A stretch of 18,861 nucleotides of DNA, taken from assembly GCA_002418595.1 (NCBI GenBank), contig DIEK01000040.1, positions 324 through 19,184 of the forward strand, in the 5' to 3' direction. Position 1 is the stretch's first letter; every line of letters starts with the position of its first letter. Shown here piece after piece: positions 1-6,948 of the stretch. Source of the DNA: Candidatus Omnitrophica bacterium UBA5776 (GTDB lineage Bacteria; Omnitrophota; Gorgyraeia; Gygaellales; Profunditerraquicolaceae). A program made the translations under genes and the position numbers. Under the pieces are notes generated by a model that saw only the letters and a program-made list of their open reading frames with translations, was not told the origin of the DNA and ran no database searches.

Positions 1-387
1 CAACTGCCAGAAAAACAACAGGTACCTGCCCACGTCATAGTTTTCTCCGCGCAGGAACCAGCCCGATATACCTATCAATCCTTTAAAATCCGTTCCCATC
101 ATAAAAGCGAAACCGAAAGCCATGAAGACCAAAGACGCCACCACGAAATCTATGGTGTTCTTGGCCATCAGGTTGGTGGCGTTCTTGGCGCGGCAGAAAC
201 CGGCTTCCACCATGGCAAAACCCGCCTGCATGAAAAAAACAAGAAAACCGCAAACAAGCACCCAGACATAATCGATCGGCGCGGAAGCATTGGCCGCCAG
301 AGTGGCCGCCCCGGCCGGGTCCTGGGCAAAACACAAAGCAGTCTCCCCCAGCATTGCCGCCAACAACAGTAAAACGATTTTTCGCAT
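1..387 (-). CDS. amt: Ammonium transporter (Amt), N-terminal part, cut by window edge
   Basis: This is the first 129 codons of an Amt/Mep/Rh-family ammonium channel; the rest lies beyond position 1. Residues 1-21 form a signal-peptide-like hydrophobic stretch ending near CFAQ, as in many Gram-negative Amt proteins. Then come a TM helix (about 39-58, DYVWVLVCGFLVFFMQAGFA), the family motif MVEAGFCRAKNATNLMAKN and a second helix (about 80-97). The motif ties the call to Amt rather than to another transporter. The protein conducts ammonium/ammonia across the inner membrane for assimilation. The ATG at 387-385 has a strong Shine-Dalgarno sequence (AAGGAGGGAG). Directly upstream are two tandem terminator-like hairpins, so expression probably needs antitermination. 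The usual partner glnK/glnB is not visible here; it could lie beyond the edge. Confidence 0.93.
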   Translation of the reverse strand, partial: MRKIVLLLLAAMLGETALCFAQDPAGAATLAANASAPIDYVWVLVCGFLVFFMQAGFAMVEAGFCRAKNATNLMAKNTIDFVVASLVFMAFGFAFMMGTDFKGLIGISGWFLRGENYDVGRYLLFFWQL

Positions 388-400
388 ACTCCCTCCTTGT

Positions 401-445
401 AAATAAAAAAGCGTCTTTATAATCCACCCTGGATTACAAAGACGC
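401..445 (-). terminator. Intrinsic terminator/attenuator hairpin 2, immediately before amt
   Basis: The stem pairs 445-431 with 425-411: 15 bp (GCGTCTTTGTAATCC with GGATTATAAAGACGC, one G-U wobble) with a 5-nt loop. It is followed on the minus strand by TTTTTTATTT (410-401). It lies between any upstream promoter and the amt ribosome binding site, so it would stop transcription before amt unless opened. Confidence 0.75.
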
Positions 446-455
446 CCGCGTCTGT

Positions 456-485
456 AAAAAAACGGCGTTCTGTCTGCAGAACGCC
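456..485 (-). terminator. Intrinsic terminator hairpin 1 in the amt leader
   Basis: A perfect 9-bp stem pairs GGCGTTCTG (485-477) with CAGAACGCC (472-464) around a 4-nt loop. A G and then seven T residues (462-456) follow on the minus strand. It could end the transcript of the upstream S4-protein operon or serve as the first of two attenuators. Confidence 0.7.
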
Positions 486-633
486 TATGTTTGGTTCCTA
501 CACGCCGATGTGCCTTACACTATTACAAGTAAGAAAAACGCCGTTTTGGTAACTATTTTTTCGCGATTTCCCGGTTACGCCCGAGCATCCTCCTGCTCGT
601 TTGATAAGAGCGGTAATGATAAAGGCGCGGATG

Positions 634-858
634 CTATACGATATTTATCCGCAGGCCGCCTGACTCCACGCTGTCACCCCGGCGTAGTTTGCGGCGGACG
701 CGCGTTTCCGTTTCTCCGTTGACCTTCACCGAGCCGGAGCGGATAAACTGCCCGGCCTCGCCGCCGCTTGAGGCGATACCGGCGTTCTTCAAGAGATTGT
801 CCAGCTCGATATATTCACCCTTAAGCTCGAGATCCACCGGACCTCCCATTGCCGTCAT
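634..858 (-). CDS. Small S4-domain RNA-binding protein, YbcJ-like
   Basis: This 74-aa protein is essentially one S4 RNA-binding fold, as in the YbcJ family of small ribosome/RNA-associated proteins. The segment YIELDNLLKNAGIASSGGEA, then a Gly/Val-rich turn (SGSVKVNGE) and TRVRRKLRRGDSV matches the family layout (ELxxLLKxxG...SGGxAK...VxVNGxxETRxRxKL). I chose the ATG at 858-856: it overlaps the stop of the upstream gene as ATGA and has AGGGTG a few bases upstream. A GTG at 867 in the same frame is possible but less likely. It is the last gene of a three-gene minus-strand operon and lies just upstream of the structured amt leader. A role in RNA binding is known for the family; the target here is not known. 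Confidence 0.8.
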   Translation of the reverse strand: MTAMGGPVDLELKGEYIELDNLLKNAGIASSGGEAGQFIRSGSVKVNGETETRVRRKLRRGDSVESGGLRINIV

Positions 859-1565
859 AAACTGCACCCTGAAAGGAGTTCTCTTGCCCCGTTCTTATCC
901 TGGATATAGACCTCCGGGACAAACTCCATCGAATTCGGGACAAGACCGGCTATCACCTTTTTCAGCCTCTCCTGTTGAGCCGCGTTCCCGGGGTCGAATA
1001 CCGGATTCTGGCTGATGTCGTTCAACAGGAGTATAACCGGCTCTCGGGGGAATATATAATCTTTTAAAAGCTGCTTGATGAGCAGATCCAGAAACTGCGG
1101 TTTATCTTTGAACACGTTGACCGCGCTTTTAAAGGTGATCTTTCCCCATTCGTAGTCGGCGGTTTTTCTCAGCAACGCGTAAAGAGAGGAATATTTGACC
1201 ATCTTCATCTCTCCGGGAGACATCTTCCGGGCGATGTTGACGATCACGGCAGAAAGCTCGGCGTGATTAAAAGTCTTGATCTCCCTGTGTATATCTATGG
1301 TAAGCAGGTCGAAGATATATATGCCGCGGGCAGAGGAAGCGGCGTTCGCCGTGCCGCGTTTCACGAAATCCTCTATCGCGTCCCAGAGGATCTTCTCATC
1401 TCCGCGAATGAAATTCAGCGAAAGAATACTGCAAGGCTGTCCTTCGTGAAGGGCTTTGTAAAGGCGGACCTTGTCCTCATTGTGGCCGGCGTAAGATATC
1501 TCGTCGAAACGCGGCATATGCCGCAGAAGGTTAGAGTCCTGGAAGCCGTAAGAGATAAGATTCAT
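855..1565 (-). CDS. Conserved-looking hypothetical protein, 236 aa
   Basis: I do not recognise this protein. It is soluble in appearance, with no signal peptide or membrane segment. The middle (about 75-190) alternates hydrophobic and charged stretches, for example IYIFDLLTIDIHREIKTFNHAEL and FLDLLIKQLLKDYIFPREPVILLLND, suggesting an alpha/beta or helical-repeat fold. No nucleotide-binding or metal-binding motif stands out. It starts 6 nt after the YkgJ-like gene with no clear Shine-Dalgarno sequence, suggesting translational coupling, and its stop overlaps the S4-protein start (ATGA). This tight packing suggests the three proteins act together, but the function is open. Confidence 0.75.
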   Translation of the reverse strand: MNLISYGFQDSNLLRHMPRFDEISYAGHNEDKVRLYKALHEGQPCSILSLNFIRGDEKILWDAIEDFVKRGTANAASSARGIYIFDLLTIDIHREIKTFNHAELSAVIVNIARKMSPGEMKMVKYSSLYALLRKTADYEWGKITFKSAVNVFKDKPQFLDLLIKQLLKDYIFPREPVILLLNDISQNPVFDPGNAAQQERLKKVIAGLVPNSMEFVPEVYIQDKNGARELLSGCSL

Positions 1566-1571
1566 AACGGT

Positions 1572-1940
1572 TTAATGTTTGCCTGCGCGGGATACCCCCG
1601 TCGCTCTTTTCTTAAGCCCGGCCTGAAGGCAAAGATGTTTGGCGAACGGCGAGAGTTTCTTGTTCTCGTAAGGGAATTCTTTGCAATGGGAAGGCTTGAA
1701 TTTGTAATCTATCATATGAATGGAGCACAAACCTCTCGGGGTAAGAAAGGAACACTGGCTGTTGCCGTAACTCGTCCCCACTCTGTACCCGGATGGGAAA
1801 TCCTTATCCACTTCGAGATGGTAAAACTCGCCTTCCAGCCCCAGGGCGGCAATTCTTTTCGCTTCTTCCAGGTCAACCCAGGCCCCGAAGCTGCAGCAGG
1901 CGCTCGGTTTACTGCATTTCTCGCAATTTATCCTCTTCAT
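1572..1940 (-). CDS. YkgJ-type cysteine-cluster (putative Zn/Fe-binding) protein
   Basis: This 122-aa protein has the Cys pattern of the YkgJ/zinc- or iron-chelating family: CEKCSKPSACCSFG at the N-terminus, then CSFLTPRGLCSIH in the middle and PSHCKEFP further on, eight or more cysteines in all. Members bind a metal ion or cluster through these residues; their biological role is mostly unknown. The ATG at 1940-1938 (MKRINCEKC) has GGAG six bases upstream, better than the two in-frame ATGs at 1952 and 1958. It is the first gene of the operon running to 634, behind the promoter at 2040-2067. Confidence 0.82.
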   Translation of the reverse strand: MKRINCEKCSKPSACCSFGAWVDLEEAKRIAALGLEGEFYHLEVDKDFPSGYRVGTSYGNSQCSFLTPRGLCSIHMIDYKFKPSHCKEFPYENKKLSPFAKHLCLQAGLKKRATGVSRAGKH

Positions 1941-2039
1941 CACGCGCTCCATCAACAAGTATTGCCGGCACCGGGAGTCAAACGAACAATCCAGATCCTT
2001 CCTCCCGATAGCTGCCAGTCTTAGAATAATCCAGGGGAT

Positions 2040-2067
2040 ATTTTACATCGTCGCGCGGCGAAGTCAA
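2040..2067 (-). promoter_or_regulatory. Sigma-70-type promoter for the 1940-634 operon
   Basis: On the minus strand a -35 box TTGACT (2067-2062) and a -10 box TAAAAT (2045-2040) are 16 bp apart. This places transcription start near 2033, about 90 nt before the YkgJ-like ATG. Confidence 0.65.
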
Positions 2068-2114
2068 CAATAATGAAGCTCTCGGACAGGCGCGGGAAAC
2101 ATGGTTTATGCCGA

Positions 2115-2501
2115 CTATCCTTCTTCCTCTTTTTCCTTTATATACTTCCGTATCGCCTGCAGCAGGACCTCAATATCCACGGGTTTTACGAAGTATTCCT
2201 GTATCCCCATTACATAAGCCTTTTTCTTGTCGATATCTTTATTCAAACCGCTCACCACGATGATAGGCGTGCTTTGGCCGACGGGATCCTTGTTCAACAT
2301 TTCGCAGGCATCCAACCCGCCCAATTCCGGCATCAGCAAATCCAGGATTATTATATCGGGCAGGAAACGATGGACCTCGGAAATGATCTCCTTGGCGTTC
2401 AATAAAGCCAGCACCTGATAACCTTCGCTCTCCAAGCGGTGCTTCAATAAATCAACGGCATTTATCTCGTCATCAATGATCATAACTCTGTGCTTTATCA
2501 T
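2115..2501 (-). CDS. Stand-alone response-regulator receiver protein (REC only)
   Basis: This 128-aa protein is a single CheY-like receiver domain with no output domain. It keeps the full active site: acidic pocket D10-D11-E12, phospho-acceptor D54 (IILDLLMP), S84 (IIVVSG) in place of Thr, and K106 (FVKP). It would take phosphate from a histidine kinase and pass on the signal by protein contact or phosphorelay. The ATG at 2501 follows GGAGGAAG and lies downstream of a good promoter; an in-frame codon at 2621 would begin upstream of that promoter and is rejected. It is transcribed away from the FadL-like gene and may be served by the kinase at 6945-9104, though this is only an inference. Confidence 0.92.
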   Translation of the reverse strand: MIKHRVMIIDDEINAVDLLKHRLESEGYQVLALLNAKEIISEVHRFLPDIIILDLLMPELGGLDACEMLNKDPVGQSTPIIVVSGLNKDIDKKKAYVMGIQEYFVKPVDIEVLLQAIRKYIKEKEEEG

Positions 2502-2574
2502 CCGCTTCCTCCGAGTTGCGATTATCGTTTTTCTTATCTCCGACTTGGAATCCGGAATAAGGATATCTTTATGA

Positions 2575-2603
2575 ATAATACCATTTCGCCGCAAAAAAAT
2601 CAA
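2575..2603 (-). promoter_or_regulatory. Sigma-70-type promoter for the receiver gene at 2501
   Basis: On the minus strand -35 TTGATT (2603-2598) and -10 TATTAT (2580-2575) have a 17-bp spacer. Transcription would start near 2568, leaving a leader of about 67 nt before the ATG at 2501. Confidence 0.6.
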
Positions 2604-2710
2604 TCCTCCTGCTCCGCGCACATGGGAATGATACCATAGATCCTTACCCCCTCACTCAAGCAGCACGCTCAACTCCCAATTTTCTAAGTATACGCGGCGC
2701 TTCCGGCAAT

Positions 2711-2733
2711 AATTAAGTATCGTGTCCCCGGAA
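2711..2733 (+). repeat. Dispersed GGGGACAC repeat, copy 1
   Basis: The segment 2714-2733 is the reverse complement, with 19 of 20 bases identical, of TTCCGGGGACACAATACTTA at 13608-13627. It sits in the divergent intergenic region 2502-2813, directly upstream of the FadL-gene promoter. From memory, such GGGGACAC sequences recur in environmental genomes near REP/IS200-type transposases. No transposase is present here. Confidence 0.6.
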
Positions 2734-2737
2734 AATG

Positions 2738-2765
2738 TGGACAAACCGGATAAATCCATTATAAT
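2738..2765 (+). promoter_or_regulatory. Sigma-70-type promoter upstream of the FadL-like gene
   Basis: -35 TGGACA (2738-2743) and a consensus -10 TATAAT (2760-2765) are separated by 16 bp. Transcription would begin near 2772, about 42 nt before the ATC that stands in the start position at 2814. This promoter could also serve the downstream genes to 9947. Confidence 0.65.
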
Positions 2766-2800
2766 AATTCATCAGACGCAGTATAGGGTCCCGAGTAACC

Positions 2801-2816
2801 AGGAGGAACGAAAATC
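2801..2816 (+). promoter_or_regulatory. Shine-Dalgarno with ATC in the start-codon position
   Basis: AGGAGG (2801-2806) is followed after 7 nt by ATC (2814-2816), then AAG AAG and a textbook signal peptide. The nearest in-frame upstream stop is TAA at 2796-2798. No ATG, GTG or TTG lies between it and the TTG at 2853, which is already deep inside the signal peptide. ATC is therefore the best candidate start. Confidence 0.6.
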
Positions 2817-4111
2817 AAGAAGCCTCTATTAATTTTCTCGCTCGCTCTGACCTTGACCATCCCTCTTAAGAATGCCTTTGCCGCCGGCTCCGGTTCCTAC
2901 CGCCTTGAGGCGGTTGACGCCGAAGCCCTGGGCAAAGGACTTGCCTTTGCCGCGCAGGCGGACAACCCTTCAGCAGTTTATTTCAATCCGGCAGGGCTCA
3001 CCCAGTTAAAAGGAAAAACATACGTCTCCCTGGGCGCCGGAGCAATTCAGCCCTTCTGTTCCTACAAAGACGACACTACCGGTGAACGAACAGGCGCAGA
3101 CAAACCTTCATAATCCCCAATTTCTTCGTCGTGAGCGACTTCGGCCTGGAAAAGTTCTCTTTTGGCGCGGGAGAATCCTCATATTGGGGCCTGGGAACAT
3201 ACTGGGCTGAAGACAGCTTCTCCAAATACGTGGCCACTAAAACCGACTACAGAACCGACGATATAATGTTAACCGGGGCCTATGAGATAAACGACAACCT
3301 CTCCATAGGTCTGGCCGCCGATTATACCAACTCCTATGTGAACAAAAAAAGAATGCTTTCCCAGCAAACCTGGGGCGGCGCGGACGGCGATCTCCAGTTA
3401 AAAGGCAGCGATAAGAACGCCTGGGGATACCGGCTTTCCACTTTATACAAAGCGAACAAACAGCATAGTTTCGGCTTTATGTACCGCAGCCCGGTGGATG
3501 TTAAATACAAAGGCAAGATATATCTCAACGGTTTAAACGGAGCATACGCCTCCCCAGCGTATTTCGGCGGTTCTTCCTATGAAACCGAAATCACCTGCAA
3601 GACCACTCTGCCGCAAAGCGTAGTGTTCGGGTATTGTTATAAACCTAATGATAAATTAAAACTTGAATTCGACACGGAATGGATGGATTGGTCGTCGATA
3701 GAGGAAGAAAAGATCGAATACCCATCGGAGTCGAATGCCGGCCGCCTAAGCGTGCTGAACGCCGGCAATCCGGCCCCGAGAGACTGGAAACCCTCCTTTG
3801 CCTACGCCGTAGGGGCGGAATACAAAGTCAATGAGATTTTGAAACTGCGCGCAGGGTATATTTTTCATGAAACCCCCATCCCCCAGGTGAACTTCGAGAC
3901 TTCAGTACCGGACGCCAAATCGAATATCGTGACCCTGGGGGCCGGGATAAAGTTAAAAAAGAACGTCGGCATAGATATTGCCTACGCGGCGATGTTCTAC
4001 GCTGCAAGAAACGTCAAAAACGACGTCGGCTCTTTAAGCGGAGCGGACATAAACGGGAAATATGAAACATTCATAAATATCTGCGTTGTAACGCTGACCT
4101 TTAAAATTTAA
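2814..4111 (+). pseudogene. FadL/OmpP1/TodX-family outer-membrane transporter, frameshifted and with ATC start
   Basis: Read through one frameshift, this encodes about 432 aa of a FadL-type beta-barrel that moves hydrophobic compounds such as long-chain fatty acids across the outer membrane. Visible are a signal peptide (KKPLLIFSLALTLTIPLKNAFA), the N-terminal family motif YFNPAGLTQLKG, the segment FIIPNFFVVSDFG, repeated amphipathic strands and the final strand VVTLTFKI. The first frame stops at 3111-3113. The second frame is homologous from CAA at 3101 (QTFIIPNFF), leaving two bases (3099-3100) unassigned, so one base seems lost near 3093-3101. No slippery heptamer is visible. Either the gene is decaying, the base loss is a sequence error, or expression is phase-variable. 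The start position holds ATC. The downstream methyltransferase gene begins 68 nt later and may share its transcript. Confidence 0.8.
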
Positions 4112-4179
4112 AAGCGGTAAATAACTGTTTGAGCTTAAGGCATTCTACGGAAGCCTTTACGCAAGAAAGGGAATTACCG

Positions 4180-5604
4180 ATGATAAGGCCGGACGAAAGC
4201 GCGCGAAAAGACAAAAAGACAAATCTCCCCCCGGAAGAAAAAAGGGGCCTCCCAAGGATCAAAGCCGTCCTCCCCGCCAGAGTCACTATAAACGGTCCGG
4301 CGGACGATGAAACGAACTGTTTTAGCGGAAAAACGGTCGACCTGCACGAAAAAGGCCTCCGCCTGTCCCTGGACAAACCACTTCCCCTCTCATCTTCCGT
4401 CAATATCCTGATCAGCCACCCGCGGCGCTATGGCGATCTCCTGGCGGAAGCCTCTCCGATCTGGAACAGGCTCTGCCCTGCTGAGCGCGGATTTCAAACC
4501 GGACTGCGCGTTTTGAAGATAAAGGACGTTTATCTCGGCGTTCTGAAGAAGATCATTGAAGATTATAAATCGCTGGAAGAAAAGTTCGCGCTGCTGGTTG
4601 AGAATATCCGCGGGGACCTCCTCGGCATCAAAAGAATGTTCGACGATTTTGACCGGGAAGATAATGAAGAAAAACGGCGGATCGATTTCATCGAAGCGAA
4701 TAAACCCGGTATCTTCGGGCAACTCGACGAGTATTTTCGCCGCGTCTGGGATATCATCAAGGATTTCGGGAAAGACAGATACGCGGTCCACCAGGATTAT
4801 TATCAGCAGCTCCTGGGCGAACTGCTCCTGGATCCCATAGAAACCAACCGCCACGTGTACCGGAAGCCGCTCGGTTACTCCGGAGATTACACTATGATGA
4901 ATTACATCTACGATTATCACCGCGGAAGATACCTCGGAGGATCCTCATACGAAAGACTCATCAACAATTACACCTGCAATATACCCATCGCCTGCTCCAA
5001 CATAAAACGCAAAAACTTCCTGAAAGAAAGTATCCTGCGCGCCTTAAAAAGAAAAAACGGCGCCAGGGTATTAAGCGTAGGTTCCGGCTCGGCCCGGGAA
5101 CTGACTGAATTGTTGAAAGAAAACAGGATAACCGCGCCCTTGATATTCAAATGCCTGGATCCGGAGAGACTTGCCCTCGACCATATCGCGTCCACGATGC
5201 AGGAGTTAGGCCCGCTGAAAACGCGGATGTTGTCCATGGAATATATCTGCAGGAACGTTACTTCACTCATACGGGACAAAGGGCTAAAAGAAAGGCTCCG
5301 GGGGCAGAATCTGATATATGCCTTCGGGATATTCGATTACCTCAGCGACAGGATAGCCGCGAAGCTTACCGAAGAGCTCATCCATCTGCTGGATGACAAA
5401 GGCGTGCTGGTTATTTTCAATATCAGCGCGGATGAGGATAGCGGCCGGGCCTATTATGAACTGTTGGGCGAATGGAATATGCTCCACTGGACTAAAGAAC
5501 AAATGCTGGCATGGACGGACGGAATACGCGGCCTGGCGGAAATCAAGTTCGAAGAGCTCGCCGGGGGAAGTAACTATCTATGCCTGATCATCACCAAAAA
5601 ATGA
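4180..5604 (+). CDS. PilZ-like domain fused to a PhcB-type class I SAM-dependent methyltransferase
   Basis: This 474-aa protein has three parts. Residues about 20-120 look like a PilZ domain (R22-G-L-P-R26 as RxxxR, D54-L-H-E-K-G59 as the DxSxxG motif with Ser replaced by His), which would bind cyclic di-GMP if intact. A helical linker (120-215) follows. Residues 215-474 carry RKPLGYSGDYTMMNYIY (228-244) and a Rossmann methyltransferase core: motif I VLSVGSGSARELTEL (297-311) and acidic D327 (KCLDPERL). The GYxGDYxMMN signature plus this core resembles proteins annotated as extracellular-factor 3-hydroxypalmitic acid methyl ester synthases (PhcB family). I infer methylation of a fatty-acyl substrate, possibly under c-di-GMP control. 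The ATG at 4180 (AAAGGGAA upstream) is preferred to the TTG at 4129. A GMC oxidoreductase and a histidine kinase follow on the same strand. Confidence 0.8.
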   Translation: MIRPDESARKDKKTNLPPEEKRGLPRIKAVLPARVTINGPADDETNCFSGKTVDLHEKGLRLSLDKPLPLSSSVNILISHPRRYGDLLAEASPIWNRLCPAERGFQTGLRVLKIKDVYLGVLKKIIEDYKSLEEKFALLVENIRGDLLGIKRMFDDFDREDNEEKRRIDFIEANKPGIFGQLDEYFRRVWDIIKDFGKDRYAVHQDYYQQLLGELLLDPIETNRHVYRKPLGYSGDYTMMNYIYDYHRGRYLGGSSYERLINNYTCNIPIACSNIKRKNFLKESILRALKRKNGARVLSVGSGSARELTELLKENRITAPLIFKCLDPERLALDHIASTMQELGPLKTRMLSMEYICRNVTSLIRDKGLKERLRGQNLIYAFGIFDYLSDRIAAKLTEELIHLLDDKGVLVIFNISADEDSGRAYYELLGEWNMLHWTKEQMLAWTDGIRGLAEIKFEELAGGSNYLCLIITKK

Positions 5605-5655
5605 CCGTTCGTTCAGAGGATTTCCGCGATTAATCTTAACGGGAGATAAAAAACG

Positions 5656-6948
5656 ATGACAAGAACTGTGGAAACAGAGATCGTGATTGTCGGCTCCGGC
5701 ACGGCGGGAGCTACTTTGGCAAAGGAACTCTCGGCGGCGGGTAAAAAGGTAGCTCTGCTGGAGAAAGGAAAACGGGAGATCAGGCTCGGGAGAATGAGGG
5801 ACGGCCTGCGGTTTTATGAGAAACATACTTTCCTCAAGTCTAAAGAAGGCACAATCCTATACGGGACCAGCATGGTCGGCGGGACCTCGGTCGTCGCTTC
5901 GGGAAACGCGCTCAGGTGCCAACAAAAAGAACTCGCCGATCTCGGGATAGATTTGGAAAAGGATTTTCTGGAAGCCGAACAGGAGCTCAAAGCGGCCCCT
6001 CTGCCGGACAAGTGCATCTCACAAGGTGTTATAAAATTATTGCAAAGCGCCCGGTCTCTGGGGCTTGAACCTAAACGTGTTCCTAAATTCATTGACCCTA
6101 ATAAATGCAAAGTCTGCGGATACTGTGTTTTAGGATGCAGATATAACGCTAAGTGGTCGGCGGTGAATTATGTCGACCGGGCGCTAAAGAACGGGGCTTT
6201 GCTTATGACCGGGACCAGAGCGGTGAAAGTGCTGACGGCCAACGGCAGGGCCAACGGCGTAGAGGCAGTCGATTCCAAAGGGCCGTTAAAAATCCTGGCG
6301 GATATCGTTATCCTTTCGGCCGGAGGTATCCATACCCCGATTATCCTGCAAAGATCAGGCGTAGATAAAGCCGGCAAAAAGATGTTTTGCGATCCTTTTA
6401 TAACTACCTATGGGATCAGCCGTGATACAAACCAGACAAAAGGAATCAATGCTCCGATGTATATCATAAAACCAGGACGATTCATCGCCTTTCCTTTTAT
6501 AGATCCTCCGGTACAGTTTACCTTATATAATGGCTGGAAGCCTTTGTTAGGACAATTCCCCCGAATGAAGGCGCTGGGAATGATGGTTAAAATAGCCGAC
6601 GAACCCATTGGTAAAGTAAATGCCAACGGTTCGATCGAAAAACCTATAACTTCGAAGGATAAAGACAAATTCAAAGAAGGCAACAAAATAGTAAAAGAAC
6701 TACTGATAAAAGCCGGCGCCAATCCTAAATCTGTTTCTACGATCCGGCCTATACGCGGCCCGCACCCCGGGGGAACGGCGGCTATAGGAGAAGTGGTGAA
6801 TAAAAACCTCGAAACGGAGATAAAAAACCTTTTCGTCTGCGACAACAGCGTGTTCCCTTCTGCTCCGGGACTGCCTCCGATCCTGACGATCATTGCCTTA
6901 AGCAAATGGCTTTCGAAGAGATTGATCGCTAACCAGAGAACGATATGA
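5656..6948 (+). CDS. GMC-family FAD-dependent oxidoreductase with a CxxCxxCxxxC motif
   Basis: This 430-aa flavoprotein starts with the FAD dinucleotide-binding motif VIVGSGTAGATLAKEL (10-25) and has the second family stretch LYGTSMVGGTSVVASGN (68-84). It ends with LFVCDNSVFPSAPGLPPILTIIALS (392-416), the GMC C-terminal signature. H370 (GPHPGGTAAIG) fits the catalytic His region. The usual Asn of the xNPxLT motif is replaced (GLPPILT), which is unusual. C151, C154, C157 and C161 form CxxCxxCxxxC, an Fe-S-type spacing also seen in some long-chain alcohol oxidase relatives. It is shorter than typical GMC enzymes (about 500-600 aa). Substrate unknown; an alcohol or hydroxy-acyl lipid is plausible from context. 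It follows the methyltransferase by 51 nt and overlaps the kinase gene by 4 nt. Confidence 0.88.
   Translation: MTRTVETEIVIVGSGTAGATLAKELSAAGKKVALLEKGKREIRLGRMRDGLRFYEKHTFLKSKEGTILYGTSMVGGTSVVASGNALRCQQKELADLGIDLEKDFLEAEQELKAAPLPDKCISQGVIKLLQSARSLGLEPKRVPKFIDPNKCKVCGYCVLGCRYNAKWSAVNYVDRALKNGALLMTGTRAVKVLTANGRANGVEAVDSKGPLKILADIVILSAGGIHTPIILQRSGVDKAGKKMFCDPFITTYGISRDTNQTKGINAPMYIIKPGRFIAFPFIDPPVQFTLYNGWKPLLGQFPRMKALGMMVKIADEPIGKVNANGSIEKPITSKDKDKFKEGNKIVKELLIKAGANPKSVSTIRPIRGPHPGGTAAIGEVVNKNLETEIKNLFVCDNSVFPSAPGLPPILTIIALSKWLSKRLIANQRTI

Larger units (their letters stand above)
388..560 (-). promoter_or_regulatory. amt 5' leader with two terminator hairpins and competing pairings (putative attenuator)
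   Basis: On the minus strand the leader reads first into a hairpin at 485-464 plus a T-run, then into a second at 445-411 plus a T-rich run that stops about 13 nt before the amt start codon. Each has a visible competitor. The segment 547-537 (AAAACGGCGTT) is an exact 11-nt complement of 469-459 (AACGCCGTTTT), the 3' arm of hairpin 1. The short hairpin AGACG-CGGG-CGTCT at 453-440 uses the 5' arm of hairpin 2. This is the architecture of transcription attenuation. I could not match it to a known riboswitch class; the ligand or factor is unknown. No convincing sigma-70 or sigma-54 promoter was found inside 388-633, so the promoter could be further upstream, possibly that of the 1940-634 operon. 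Confidence 0.55.

Noticed and set aside
859..867. GTG start for the S4-domain protein
   Set aside because: The ATG at 858 has the usual ATGA overlap with the upstream stop and a better-spaced ribosome binding site.
1263..2024. 253-aa open frame on the plus strand
   Set aside because: It lies antisense across the YkgJ-like and 236-aa genes, which have better family support, ribosome binding sites and a promoter; its translation resembles no family.
2502..2621. 40-residue N-terminal extension of the receiver at 2115-2501
   Set aside because: The extension covers the predicted promoter and the strong Shine-Dalgarno sequence, and receiver domains begin right at the shorter start.
3093..3113. 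Programmed ribosomal frameshifting in the FadL-like gene
   Set aside because: No slippery heptamer, internal Shine-Dalgarno stimulator or pseudoknot is apparent near the frame change; base loss or error is simpler.
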